Source of the DNA: Hypericum androsaemum
Lineage: Eukaryota > Streptophyta > Magnoliopsida > Malpighiales > Hypericaceae
Assembly (NCBI GenBank): GCA_963995505.1
Contig: OZ023193.1
Location: forward strand, 7,214,521 to 7,278,520
Reading direction: 5' to 3'
Length of the DNA: 64,000 bases
Shown: positions 52,985 to 63,015 of the stretch, piece after piece
Layout: the number at the start of each line of letters is the position of its first letter
How positions within the stretch are numbered: position 1 is the first letter of the stretch
The notes under the pieces: model-generated
Told to the model about the DNA's origin: nothing
Database searches by the model: none
Seen by the model: only the letters and a program-made list of their open reading frames with translations
Made by a program: the position numbers and the translations under genes

Positions 52985-53515
52985 GGAATAAAGACACCTT
53001 AGTACCCTGTGTTATGTGAAATTCGCACTTTGCACTCTGTGTTATGGAAACACCTACTTTAGTACCCTGTGTTATGTGAAATGGACACTTAGATTCCTTT
53101 TCTCATATGAGCTTTGACTTTTGTTGACGTGGCAATGATGACATGGCTTAGACTTGCTGACATGTTTCAAACAAAATGACGTGTCAAATTAATATTAATA
53201 AAAATTACTAAAATATTCTCATACTAAAAATTACAAAAAAATTAACAAAAAATATTTGACACGTCTTTTGAAATATTTGTTGTATAAAATTTCTAGTATG
53301 AGCATATTTTTATAATTTTCTTTAATATTAATTGACACGTCATTTTGTTTGAGCCATGTCATTATTGTCACTTCAACAAAAGTCAAACCTCATATGAGAA
53401 AAGGGTCCTAAGTGTCCATTTCACATAACACATGGTACTAAAGTAGATATTTCCATAACACAGGGTGCAAAGTGTCCATTTCATATAACACATAGTACTA
53501 AAGTGTCTTTATCTC
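52985..53515. mobile_element. Long-TIR Mutator-like MITE (531 bp)
   Basis: Nearly the whole element is an inverted repeat. The left half (AATAAAGACACCTTAGTACC...GACGTGTCAAATTAATATTAAT) is mirrored by the right half. A 9-bp duplication TTAAAAAAA lies at 52976-52984 and 53516-53524. The wording TTAGTACCCTGTGTTATGTG occurs several times inside each arm. It has no coding capacity and could fold into a long hairpin RNA if transcribed. Confidence 0.85.
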
Positions 53516-53524
53516 TTAAAAAAA

Positions 53525-55621
53525 ACACTAATCTTGTATGTCTTGCGTCCGGGATGACTTTGTTTCCTCTGTTTTGCCGTTACCTTCGTTTGTTCGAATA
53601 TGGTCGGCAAGTTGGAATTATTCAGATAAAATTGAGAGAGAGTTGATATCTATTAGTCTCCAAATTCTAATCGATTTGTCAAATCATAAGAAATTTGCGA
53701 TGGAAAAATCAAGTAATGTAAATGTTGCTACTCACGCGATTTTGAAATAGGAGTTTTATATAGCTCAATATCTTTATAAATTATAGTCATATTGAAATTA
53801 TATAAAATTCTACGTATCCAAAAAAATCATAAGAAATTTTCATTTTCAATACTTTTCGTAAAAGTAGAGAAAAAAACTCCATTTGTTTTTCACGGAAAAT
53901 AGTTTTTGTACGTGAATATGTATTAGCATTTCTTAAATAATAGATGCGTTTTAAATAAAGTTTAAAGTTCAAAATTTTGGTATGGACCAAATTCAACGAC
54001 TCACTTTTGATTTGGATAGGGTAATGATTTATATAGGTTAAGTTGTTATACATGATCAGAGTTTTTTTTAAATTGTAATTATTATTAAAAAACACACAAG
54101 GGTGAATATTCTCAAACGAAGTTGAAGTTGCAGTTCTTGTTAAAATACTATCATGGCAAAATATGATGGTAAAAAATCCAGTGACAACATAAAATTATTA
54201 TTGGCCGAAAATGAGATGCTTTAATGAATGGAGAAAAAATTATCCCTTTTGGCATTGGGTAACTTTAGATTCATATGTTAACCATCTCCTTAGTCCTTAG
54301 AATATAAAGTAGTCATACAACTGTTGAGAGCTTTGTCATTAGTAATTTTTTAACATTCTTAAAATCTGAATCTAAAATCTTTAAGTAAATACAATATTTT
54401 TTTCAACGAGTGAACACAGCATTTTGATTATTGAATCTTCTCTTGAGATGGAAGTCGGAAACTATCACAAGATAACACCGAAAATTTTAAGTTGGGCCAC
54501 AAGTTTTATCGTTTTTTTCATAGGAAAGAGACTTATAGATTATTCATTAAAATAAAAGGTTGCACGACATAAACATTGAAGCAAATACATAGTAAAAATA
54601 ACATACAATCTAGAGAAAGTTATAACAAAGGTAACAGAAATGATAACAATGGTCACTATGATCGAACAAATAACTACTAGAGTTGTGAAAGACCGGACCT
54701 TCAAATTACTAATACAAAAGTTAGCTGAGAAATATTGACCCACACAAGAGAAGCGGCTCAATAAGGACCTCTTTAACAGAGTCAACCGTGATCGGACGAA
54801 TTTTCTCTAAGTAGAGCCAGCAGCATAAAACCAAGTCATAGTGAGAACATCACATAGAAAAAAAAAGTCTAATAAACAAATTAGACATAAGCAAAAGCTG
54901 CAAACCACATGACAAATAAGACAACCCGATTTGAACAAACCAAAGCTGAACTAAGAACATATAAACAGCAAGCATATCAAAACATGACTGATCAAAAATC
55001 AGAGAGAGACATAAAATGAAGAAACCACAGAAAAAAGTTCTAACAAAAACAATAGAAACATCATAAATAATAAAGTTAAGCCGGAGGGGTGGTCTATAGT
55101 GACCAACCCCTCCGAAACCCAATTGGTAACGGCTCAAACGGCGAAGACGATAGAGATCCGGCTCTGACGACACTGCCAAATAGTGACCCGAGCAAAAATG
55201 CCTCCAACAACGGACTAAAGTTCGCCGGCAACGGCTGGACCACCGGAACAAAGGAGGATAAGGGCGGAGGAAGGGATCTATGTTGTGGCCTTAAAATGAG
55301 AGGAGGAAGAGAGGTTTGATGGGGAAGGGATTGGATCTGATGGAGGAGCAGGCTTTTAGAGAAGGAGGCTTTGTGGTGGTGGTGGAGGGGTTGATTTGTT
55401 TGAGGTGGAGAAGGCCTAAAGAACTCAGGCGGCGGAATAGATTTTTTGGAAAAAAACCAGGGAAGGGATGAGGGTGTTCCGTCAGGATCTTTGCCACAAG
55501 TTTTATCGTTGGCTCCTAATGTTGGAAGGTTGTTCTCGATGAGTGGGTCCCCGTCAAAAGATAAATGTTTTGGTTAAATACTTCTAACTACTCTATATTT
55601 TCACAAATAATTAGAAGACCT
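53525..55621. other. Spacer, possibly with an unclassified transposon
   Basis: No supportable gene. The part 54840-55550 has a GC-rich right half (55080-55500) and a pyrimidine-rich minus-strand sense, as in a transcript leader and intron. Minus-strand frames there have no domain I can name. It may be the remains of a LINE or a gene fragment, but I cannot decide. Confidence 0.35.
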
Positions 55622-55630
55622 TAAATTTTA

Positions 55631-56869
55631 CGGAAAATTACTAATAGCCCCTGGTGTTTGGTCTATTTGGTGCTCATTTCCTATTTTTCGAAAATCGATT
55701 AAAATTTTTCCATAGTTTGGCAAAAGTGTACTCTGGGATCCCCGAAGCCAGAATCGGAGTTTTTATCCGGTGAAGACCCACATGAAATGACACAAATGCC
55801 ATTGCACTAAAATTAAAAAAAAAATTTCTTCAACCTTTAAACACAAAAAATATGAACACCATATTCAAAAAATTAAAAAATCAGATCCAAAAAATAATCG
55901 AAATCAAAATCATGAAATCAAGAAACCATATCCAACAACCCAATTCTTGAAACAGAACAAACAAAACCAAGACCAACCTCCTACCCCCTAAATCGTCCCC
56001 GACCAACCGTTCCCGACCAAGACAAACAAAATCACCATCTTCATGGGTTCATGGGTAGCTCACGTCTCTGGATTACACTAATCATCCCCGACCAACCATT
56101 CCCGTCCTTCATCTTGCTCTGTATCTTGATCCAACGGAGGATTTCGACCGGCGATGCTCTAAAGGCAACAAGAAGAGAGGAATTTGTGGTGGCTCTTGGT
56201 CTCGTACTCCACCATCGACCAAAATATCCATCAATTAAATCCCAGGGACCTCTTCAGTGTAGATCCCCTCTGCCGACTCTTCCGAAACTCTGACCTCGTC
56301 GAGGTTAGGACGGTTGACGGCTTCGGCCTCGACGCGGAGGTCGTTTTCTGGAAGAAGAAGAAAAAATCAATTAATTTTTTTTCCTTTTTTCGTTCCTCTA
56401 TTTGTATGTATAATTCTTTTTTTTTTTTGATTGGGTTAATTATTTTTAGCTTTTAATATTGTCCATTAATTTTTAGCTTATTTTCGACACGGACTGGCAA
56501 GGGATCTGAGGCGGTGGAACTCGTGGTCGATGGGAGGAAGAAAATAGTTTTTTTGTTTGTTTATTGATTTTCTGAGTTTTGTGGTTGTTAGGAAGATGAT
56601 GAAGGTTCCAAGGTTTAAAGGTGTTCTTAGGAAGAAGATGAAGACGACAGGTGAGGTTTTTTGTTTTGTGTTTAAGGAGTTTTTTTTTTTAGTGTAAGGG
56701 CATTTGTGTCATTTCATGTGGGACCTCGTCGGAGAAAAATTCCGATTCCGGCTTCAGGGGCCCTAGAGTACACTTTTGCCAAACTATAGAGAGTTTTTAA
56801 TCAATTTCTGAAAAATAAGAAGGTGAGTACCGAATAGACCAAACACTAGGGACTATTAGTAATTTTCCC
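55631..56869. mobile_element. Long-TIR Mutator-like element (1.24 kb)
   Basis: Arms of about 190 bp are inverted copies: left GGAAAATTACTAATAGCCCC, AAAAGTGTACTCT, ATTCCGGCTTC-type (left GAAGCCAGAATCGGAG), and CATTTGTGTCATTTCATGTG at the inner end. The perfect 9-bp duplication TAAATTTTA lies at 55622-55630 and 56870-56878. The core (about 55810-56690) contains an AAC-rich part, a GC-richer patch and frames without known domains (56051-56293, 56184-56456). It may have captured host sequence. Confidence 0.85.
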
Positions 56870-56991
56870 TAAATTTTATAATGCCCCCAAAAGATATTAC
56901 TGCTATATAAGCCTAACCAGGCATAACCTCCATATTTTCTCAATTAGGTTCAGGTCTTGGGCAACGCATACGCCGGCTCAAATCTTCAACC

Positions 56992-57150
56992 ATGTCGTAC
57001 GGCTTGTTTGCAGCCGACCACAGCAACGATCGGGCGACCACCACCCTCCGATCCGGCTAGTGGCCACCGGAACAAGAAACCCGGTTGCATGATCTACCCT
57101 ATGATCTGCTCTTTGAAATACTAATTAGGGTTGGAACAACCATGTCATTA
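56992..57150 (+). pseudogene. F-box gene fragment
   Basis: ATG 56992 reads MSYGLFAADHSNDRATTTLR, then an in-frame TAG at 57058. In the same frame follows LHDLPYDLLFEILIRVG (57082-57132), the first half of an F-box. Similarity to the two other F-box copies stops there. It is a fragment only. Confidence 0.65.
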
Positions 57151-57671
57151 TCTCTTCCCGCATTTTATGTCTTGATGATGATGATGACCTCGTTATCTCT
57201 TCCCGTATCCTTATTGGTGTGTAATCGGTTTACCAGGAGATATGTTAAAGATAGGAATGCAATTAAATTTTAAACATTTAGTATGAAATTCGAAGGTAAA
57301 AGATTTGAATTTATTTAAATAGGTGTTTGTTTAAACTTTATCAAGAGAAGTAAAATAATTGTGATGGCCGCGGCTAAATAGGTTTTGCACAACTCTCTTG
57401 AATACCAAATATTAATAAAATGATTATATGAAAAATAAAATTGAAAATACATAATATTTAAAAGTTTAAGATTTTTTATAATATTCATAATATATTTATA
57501 TAAAAACGTTTAATGTTCCTAGATAAATAAATCCCTATCTAATTGCCGCATGTAATCTTGCATTTCCAGAAACATGAAAGTGATAATATATTTAGAAGTT
57601 TTAGATTTGTTTTTATTTTGATCGAACACTAATTTATTTTTTTTAATAGTGGGTCAGGCACCTATATAAAT
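57151..57671. other. Spacer
   Basis: AT-rich sequence with no gene seen. Confidence 0.4.
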
Positions 57672-58428
57672 ATGAAAAAATCAACAATTATAGCAAAGGG
57701 ATTCCTTCGGCCGTTGGATGATCTTTCGGCCGATGTACCCTTCGAAGTGCTTATTAGGGTTTCTCCGAAAGCCGCAAGGAGGATGAGAGCGGTTTCCAGA
57801 GGCTGGAACTCTATTATCTCATCTCCTCACTATGCCTCCAGCTCATTATCCAGGTATCCGAGCACGGACGACCGTGCCCTGCTTATTGGAGTCTATACAA
57901 AAAAATATCACGCGTTGGTTCCTTCAGCAACTAATCTCACCGTCTTAAACGAAACCCGGTTTGATCTCAGCTACACAGAATATTGGTACTCTCTTAATGT
58001 CATTGCAACCATATCAGAAGACCTGATTTTGCTGGAGCCACCACGTGGCGAATTATATGTGTGCAATCCGTTCACAAAGGAAAGCGCCCTTCTTTCTCCA
58101 TTAATACATGATTCAGACTTCAGATTTCAAGGACACAGATACAGGGACTCTGTCGTTTAGGACAATGGATCTTTAAAAGTTCCAGAAACCGCGCCAAAAA
58201 AAGTATATCAAAATAGTAGCTCTCCAACCTGCTGAAGATATTGTCTACTTGACAACAGATTATTGTTTAGGTTTGCATGATTTCTCCGAAGGATGCGATA
58301 ATTTTTCCGAAGTAGAGATACCCACCGAAGTTGGAGAGATTCAAAAATCCCACCGGTTGAAGCCCTATCTTCTAACACGACCTTGGTGCCGGACTACACC
58401 TGTGCGTTACGGTGCACATCTGTCATAA
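57672..58428 (+). pseudogene. F-box protein pseudogene 2
   Basis: The open frame 57672-58160 begins MKKSTIIAKGFLRPL and has the F-box LDDLSADVPFEVLIRVSPKA followed by RRMRAVSRGWNSIISSPHY. It has the same downstream wording as copy 1 (ETRFDLSY, LYVCNPFTKESALLSPL) and ends soon after GHRYR. Compared with copy 1 two stretches are missing after this point (about 70 bp and about 230 bp). The last part, in another frame, resumes with IVALQPAEDIVYLTTDY and ends TPVRYGAHLS at 58428. A truncated 162-aa product with an intact F-box is possible. Confidence 0.8.
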
Positions 58429-59078
58429 TTATTTCAGTGTTTGTCGCTTTGGCTATTTGTTAATTTTGGATTCTTTCATGGATTATCACTTTCACTAATT
58501 CATATTTATTTGAATGGTGGTTGTCAGTTATTCTTCAGTTTCTATGTGGATTACATTTGTTTGATGTGGATTGAGTTAGTTTGTTCTTGTTCTGACAGGT
58601 CATGTCAGTCAAGAGTGAATCCTTAAGCTCATGTGATCTCGAGATCCTCGATAACGTTGTACAGAAAGTTTCCTTGTCCACTTTCCATGACTTCACCTCC
58701 TTGATAAGCTAAGTTAACCTCCTAGTTAGGTTTCTGTTGTTAAGATGTTGATTGGGTTAGTTTGTTCTTGCTCTGGCAGGTCATATCAGTCAAGGAGTGA
58801 ATTCTTCCAGGGTTGATAAGCTCATATGATTTCACGCTGAGGCTCTCTGTGTTGTAGTTTGAGATTCTGGGTTTACATGTTTTAAGATGCAAAGGTGTTT
58901 TATTTTTTATTATATCGCCCAGTATTTGAAAATTTATTAAGCCGACTAATTCAAGGTAGGTTTTTTTATAGAAACCAATTTTCCTTGAAGAAAAATGATA
59001 CATTCAGTGCTTTTACCTGTGGTTCTTGACAGCAATTCTGTGTGGTAGCACCTGTGAGCTTCATGTTAGAGAGTGTAA
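58429..59078. other. F-box 3' flank with direct repeat
   Basis: A stretch of about 85 bp with GATTG(A/G)GTTAGTTTGTTCTTG, then GACAGGTCAT/GGCAGGTCAT and GTCAA(G)GAGTGAAT occurs at about 58568 and again at 58748. The two are direct repeats about 180 bp apart. Each has an acceptor-like TG(A/G)CAGGTCAT. No protein is supported. Confidence 0.6.
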
Positions 59079-59395
59079 AAAATAATTAGGATAAGTTCAT
59101 TTTAGTACCCTGTAGTTTTACCTATTTTGTCCGGAGTACCATGTGGTTTCAAATTGGTATTCTAGTACCCTGTGGTTGACCACCAATTCTCCGGGCAGGT
59201 CCAGGGCAGCTACCCGTCCAAACCCGTCCGAAACGACACCGTTTAGAACCAACATGGAAGACACATGTCAACAAGGTGGCTTAAGTTAGAGCTGATGTGT
59301 ATTATGTGAAATTATCTAATTAGTCCCAAGTTATTTTAAATTTTCAAAAAATGTCCAAGTTAAAAATTAATTAACTCACTCTCTCTCCCCCTCTC

Positions 59396-59398
<3 letters not shown>

Positions 59399-59450
<52 letters not shown>
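59399..59450. repeat. (CT)n microsatellite
   Basis: About 26 perfect CT units within the element above. It gives the artificial Arg/Glu repeats in the minus-strand frames. Confidence 0.95.
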
Positions 59451-59453
<3 letters not shown>

Positions 59454-59493
59454 CCTCCTTCATCTCTCCTTCCTCCTTCATCTTCAGCCTCCT

Positions 59494-59925
59494 GTGAAAG
59501 GGGGAAAATCCCCGAAGTCCCGATTGAAGTGGACCGAGTAAATTGCCGACGAAGGAACAACCGTGGGGTTCCCACCTGCAGCTGATGTGCCGGCGGTGAC
59601 ATGGAGTGGTAGAGCGGCGGTCAGATTTGAAGTCGTGTAAAAGGGGGAAAATCCCCAAAGTCCTGATTTAAGTGAACCCAGTACAAATTGCCGACGAAGG
59701 AACAACCGTCGGGTTCCCACTTGCAGCTGATGTGGCGGCGGCAGCGTCGGGTGGTGGAGCGGCGGTCAGATTTGAAGTCGTGTGAAAGGAAAAAAATCTC
59801 CGAAGTCCCGATTGAAGTGGACCCAATAAAAATTATCGACGAAGGAACAACCGTCGGGTTCCCACCTGCAGCTGATGTGGCGGCGGCGGCGTGGGGTGGT
59901 AGAGCTTCGGTGGCTGGAGCTGGAA
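59494..59925 (+). repeat. Three tandem units of about 144 bp
   Basis: Units start near 59494, 59637 and 59782, each with GTGAAAGG(G)GGAAAA(T), GACGAAGGAACAACCGT, GGGTTCCCAC(C/T)TGCAGCTGA and a GCGGCGG-rich end. The units differ at several positions. The left copy of the block (from position 1) starts inside the third unit. Confidence 0.9.
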
Positions 59926-61262
59926 AAAGCCACTCGCCTGATTGAAGATGAAGGAGGAGGAGGAGAGAGAGTAGAGGGGGAGAGAGAGAGTAGGAGGCGG
60001 GGAGGGTGAGAGAGAGAGGGGGATATTTTTTGAAAATTTAAAATAACTTGGGACTAATTAGATAATTTTACATATTATACATCAGCTCTAACTTAAGCCA
60101 CGTTGTTGACACGTGTCTTCCACGTTGGTTCTAAACTGTATCGTTTCGGGCGAGTTTGGAGTGGTAGCTGCCCTGGACCTGCCCGGATAATTGGTGGTCA
60201 ACCGCAAGGTACTATAAGACCAATTTAAAACCACATGGTACTCCGGGAAAAATGGGTAAAATTACAGGGTACTAAAATGAACTTATCCCAAAATAATTTT
60301 TTGGAAAGCTATTTCAGAGGTTGAGCTTTTCCCAATGAGCGTATGAGATGGTTTACTTCCTTAACTGATCTAATCCAAAACCAATCCAATGAGATAATGA
60401 CATCGATGCAAGTGATAAATCACCAACAAATTAAAGAGAGTACCTATTAATTAGCGCCCCAAAGAAAGGCTATTTTTATAAGAAGAGTCACTTTTTATTT
60501 TACAAATTACTAATTACTCATCCGACTCTAATCTAAATTAGTTATAATATCCGAATATGTTTAACATATTAATTTGCCGAAAAATCTCCAAACAAACAAA
60601 ATCCCAATTCTCCCAACTCCAACAACAGGTCAAAAAGATCCTCAACTACACTCCAAATTTTATAACAAAAACATATTAATTTGCCTGGGACAATAGGCAG
60701 GCTATGTCGCTTTTTTTTATTTCGTGGGTACGTATAACATAGGTAGGCTAAATCGCCGGAAACCTACGGGCACAGACAATTTTATTACCGAAAGATGAAC
60801 TTTAATGCCTGACTTAATGTTGCAGATCTTTTTTTTTAATTCTTTTCTCAAAAGCCGCGTGACAACTAAGAAAAGTCTCAGTTCTCTCTTTCTCTCGGAC
60901 CTGTTATATTACAATGAACTATTTTATCCGCGAGAAGCACTTTTTTTTTCTATACCTGTTTGGAGTGTAAATACCACATGTTATTCTTCACCCAAAAAAA
61001 ATACCATATGTTATTCGAATGTTATTATATCCATTAATTTATGTTTGAATCGGATGAGACTTATAAACGTGACAAAATTTTGCCTACAAATATTTAATAT
61101 TGTTGCATTCCAAAGACTCAAACTCTAAATCTCTAAATCAAACTATAACAATGCTCTAACTAATTGATATAAATATTGATTGGTATATTCTATAATCTTT
61201 GGCAACACCTATAGTACCAGAAATCAGGTAGACCTATCGGAGCATCACTGGCCTTTTATCAC

Positions 61263-61270
61263 TATAAAAG
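61263..61270 (+). promoter_or_regulatory. TATA box of DUF247 copy 4
   Basis: TATAAAAG lies 71 bp before the stop-to-start leader of the gene at 61342, preceded by CTGGCCTTTTATCAC. It is identical to 1342-1349 upstream of copy 1. Confidence 0.6.
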
Positions 61271-61341
61271 GACAACTCCACAACACCATACTCACACAAG
61301 AACCCACTTAGACCAAGCTAGATTTTTAAATAATCACCAAA

Positions 61342-63015
61342 ATGTCTCAAACTCAGTCTTCCACCTTCCCTAACCCAAAACCAATAATTGATGATCATCA
61401 GTGGACAGTCCAAATCCGTAGAACTCTTGAAGAAGAGCTTGAGAGTGAACTAGAAGTCCCTGTGAGCATCTTCAGTGTCCCAAGATTGCTAATGGCTAGT
61501 GATCCTGAATCCTACACTCCACAAGAAGTCTCCATTGGGCCTTATCACCATTGGAGCCCTGAGCTCTATGAGATGGAGAGGTACAAGCTGGCAGCAACCA
61601 AAAGGTTCCAGAAGAAACTCCAAGGGTGCAAACTTGATCATGTTGTTGATCAACTAGGCCACATCGAGCCGAGGATTCGTGCAAGCTACCACAAGGTGCT
61701 TGAGGTCAGCTGTGAAGCCCTTGCTTGGATGACGGCTATCGACGCGTCATTCTTGCTCGAGTTCTTGCACATTTACGCGGTTAAAGAAGGCGCACAGATG
61801 GCTAGGACCTCATCAAGGATGTTGGCTGATTATGCTGGGACTAAATTAGCCCATAATGCAATCCTGAGAGACATGGTGATGCTCGAGAACCAAATTCCGT
61901 TGATGGTGCTAAGAAAGATGCTAGAAATTCAACACTCGGCCTCGGACATTGCGGACGAGATGCTAGCTACCATGCTCGAGGGATTTGCCATGGAGCTCTC
62001 TCCTTTAAAAATGATGCAAGACATGCCATACATCAATATTTCCCAATGTCCTCAATTGTTGGCTTATATTTATAGTCTAATTGTGCCCAAAGTGGAAGTT
62101 CTTCAGGACCAATTAGGAGAGGCCAATGAGAAAGATCAAGATGGATCTCTTACAGGGGAATCAAGTTATGCGAAGAAGCTCTTCTCCCTATTATGGGGCA
62201 TACTTTCGCAGATAAACAAAGGTCCAATTCTTTTTATAAAGAAGTTGATCTTCTCTGCACCGGTCAAGGTCATTCTCAAGCTTCCTTGGGCGATCATCTC
62301 CAACCTTCCGGGATTTTCAGTGCTTAAACAACCGATCGAGTCGATGTTCTTCTCGAATGACCAAGAGGGATCCAACAAGGTCGATGGTAGTTCAAGCAAG
62401 GAAGCTAGCAACAAGCCACCACTAATAGAGGAGATCACAATTCCTTCTGTCTCTGATCTTGCCAAATCAGGAGTCCGCTTCCGGCCCACAAAAGGTAACC
62501 TATTAAGCATCACATTTGATGCTAAGACAGCCACAATTTACCTCCCAGTTGCTACCTTAGATATCAATACTGAGGTGGTCTTGAGAAACTTGGTAGCATA
62601 TGAGGTGTCCGACGCTTCAGGGCCATTGGTTCTCACTCGTTACACCGAATTAATGAACGGAATCATCGACACCAAGGAGGATGCCAAGTTGCTTAGATCC
62701 CAAGGCATCATACTAAACCATCTGAAGACTGATAAGGAAGAGGCCAGCCTCTGGAATGGAATGAGCAAGTCCGTTAAGCTGACCAAAGTGCCTTTCTTGG
62801 ACAAGGTCATTAAGGATGTTAACAAGCATTACAACAGCCGGTGGAAGGTCAAAGCTGTCAAGTTCATGAAGCGTTATGTGTTTGGTTCCTGGAAAATTCT
62901 GACATTGTTGGCTTGCCTAATGCTTCTTGCCTTGATGTCACTTCAGGCCTTCGGTTCTGTGTATACTTGTGACCGTGTTCTTAGTATCACTACTAATTCT
63001 ACTGCAACTTATTAA
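61342..63015 (+). CDS. DUF247 (UPF0481) protein, intact copy 4
   Basis: This is a single open frame of 557 codons; the start is shared with copies 1 and 2. The DUF247 domain begins near residue 40: VSIFSVPRLLMASDPES, VSIGPYHHW at 63-71, DASFLLEF at 134-141, and AHNAILRDMVMLENQIPLMV about 30 residues on. A variable linker follows (QLGEANEKDQDGS, about 256-268), then a Ser/Asn-rich linker near 345-356, and IPSVSDLAKSGVRFRP. Next come the conserved EVVLRNLVAYE and TRYTELMNGII blocks. A membrane helix at about 519-538 is followed by a tail with the sequon NST at 552-554. It is the undamaged partner of copy 1 and differs from copy 2 by many substitutions and indels. The family's molecular role is not established. 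The helix suggests a membrane-bound protein. Confidence 0.94.
   Translation: MSQTQSSTFPNPKPIIDDHQWTVQIRRTLEEELESELEVPVSIFSVPRLLMASDPESYTPQEVSIGPYHHWSPELYEMERYKLAATKRFQKKLQGCKLDHVVDQLGHIEPRIRASYHKVLEVSCEALAWMTAIDASFLLEFLHIYAVKEGAQMARTSSRMLADYAGTKLAHNAILRDMVMLENQIPLMVLRKMLEIQHSASDIADEMLATMLEGFAMELSPLKMMQDMPYINISQCPQLLAYIYSLIVPKVEVLQDQLGEANEKDQDGSLTGESSYAKKLFSLLWGILSQINKGPILFIKKLIFSAPVKVILKLPWAIISNLPGFSVLKQPIESMFFSNDQEGSNKVDGSSSKEASNKPPLIEEITIPSVSDLAKSGVRFRPTKGNLLSITFDAKTATIYLPVATLDINTEVVLRNLVAYEVSDASGPLVLTRYTELMNGIIDTKEDAKLLRSQGIILNHLKTDKEEASLWNGMSKSVKLTKVPFLDKVIKDVNKHYNSRWKVKAVKFMKRYVFGSWKILTLLACLMLLALMSLQAFGSVYTCDRVLSITTNSTATY

Larger units (their letters stand above)
59088..60289. mobile_element. 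Long-TIR Mutator-like element (1.2 kb), complete copy
   Basis: Arms of about 270 bp are inverted copies: left GGATAAGTTCATTTTAGTACC, GACCACCAATTCTCCGGGCAG and GCTTAAGTTAGAGCTGATGTG, with the right arm reversed. A 9-bp duplication AAAATAATT lies at 59079-59087 and 60290-60298. Inside are a (CT)n run, three tandem units of about 144 bp and a purine-rich tract. No transposase. Its right part and flank recur at 1-389 as part of the duplicated block. Confidence 0.88.

Noticed and set aside
54850..55251. 133-codon minus-strand frame with hydrophobic stretches
   Set aside because: T-rich sequence explains the hydrophobic residues. No family recognised and no start context. It might be part of an old LINE, but this could not be supported.
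59371..59658. Minus-strand frames with long Arg-Glu repeats
   Set aside because: They come from the (CT)n run inside a Mutator-like element.
14907..63015. A self-incompatibility locus made of DUF247 and F-box genes
   Set aside because: DUF247 is tied to self-incompatibility in grasses, and F-box genes to the S-RNase system in other plants. Here there is no S-RNase, the F-box copies are dead, and the two systems are unrelated. Proximity alone is not evidence.
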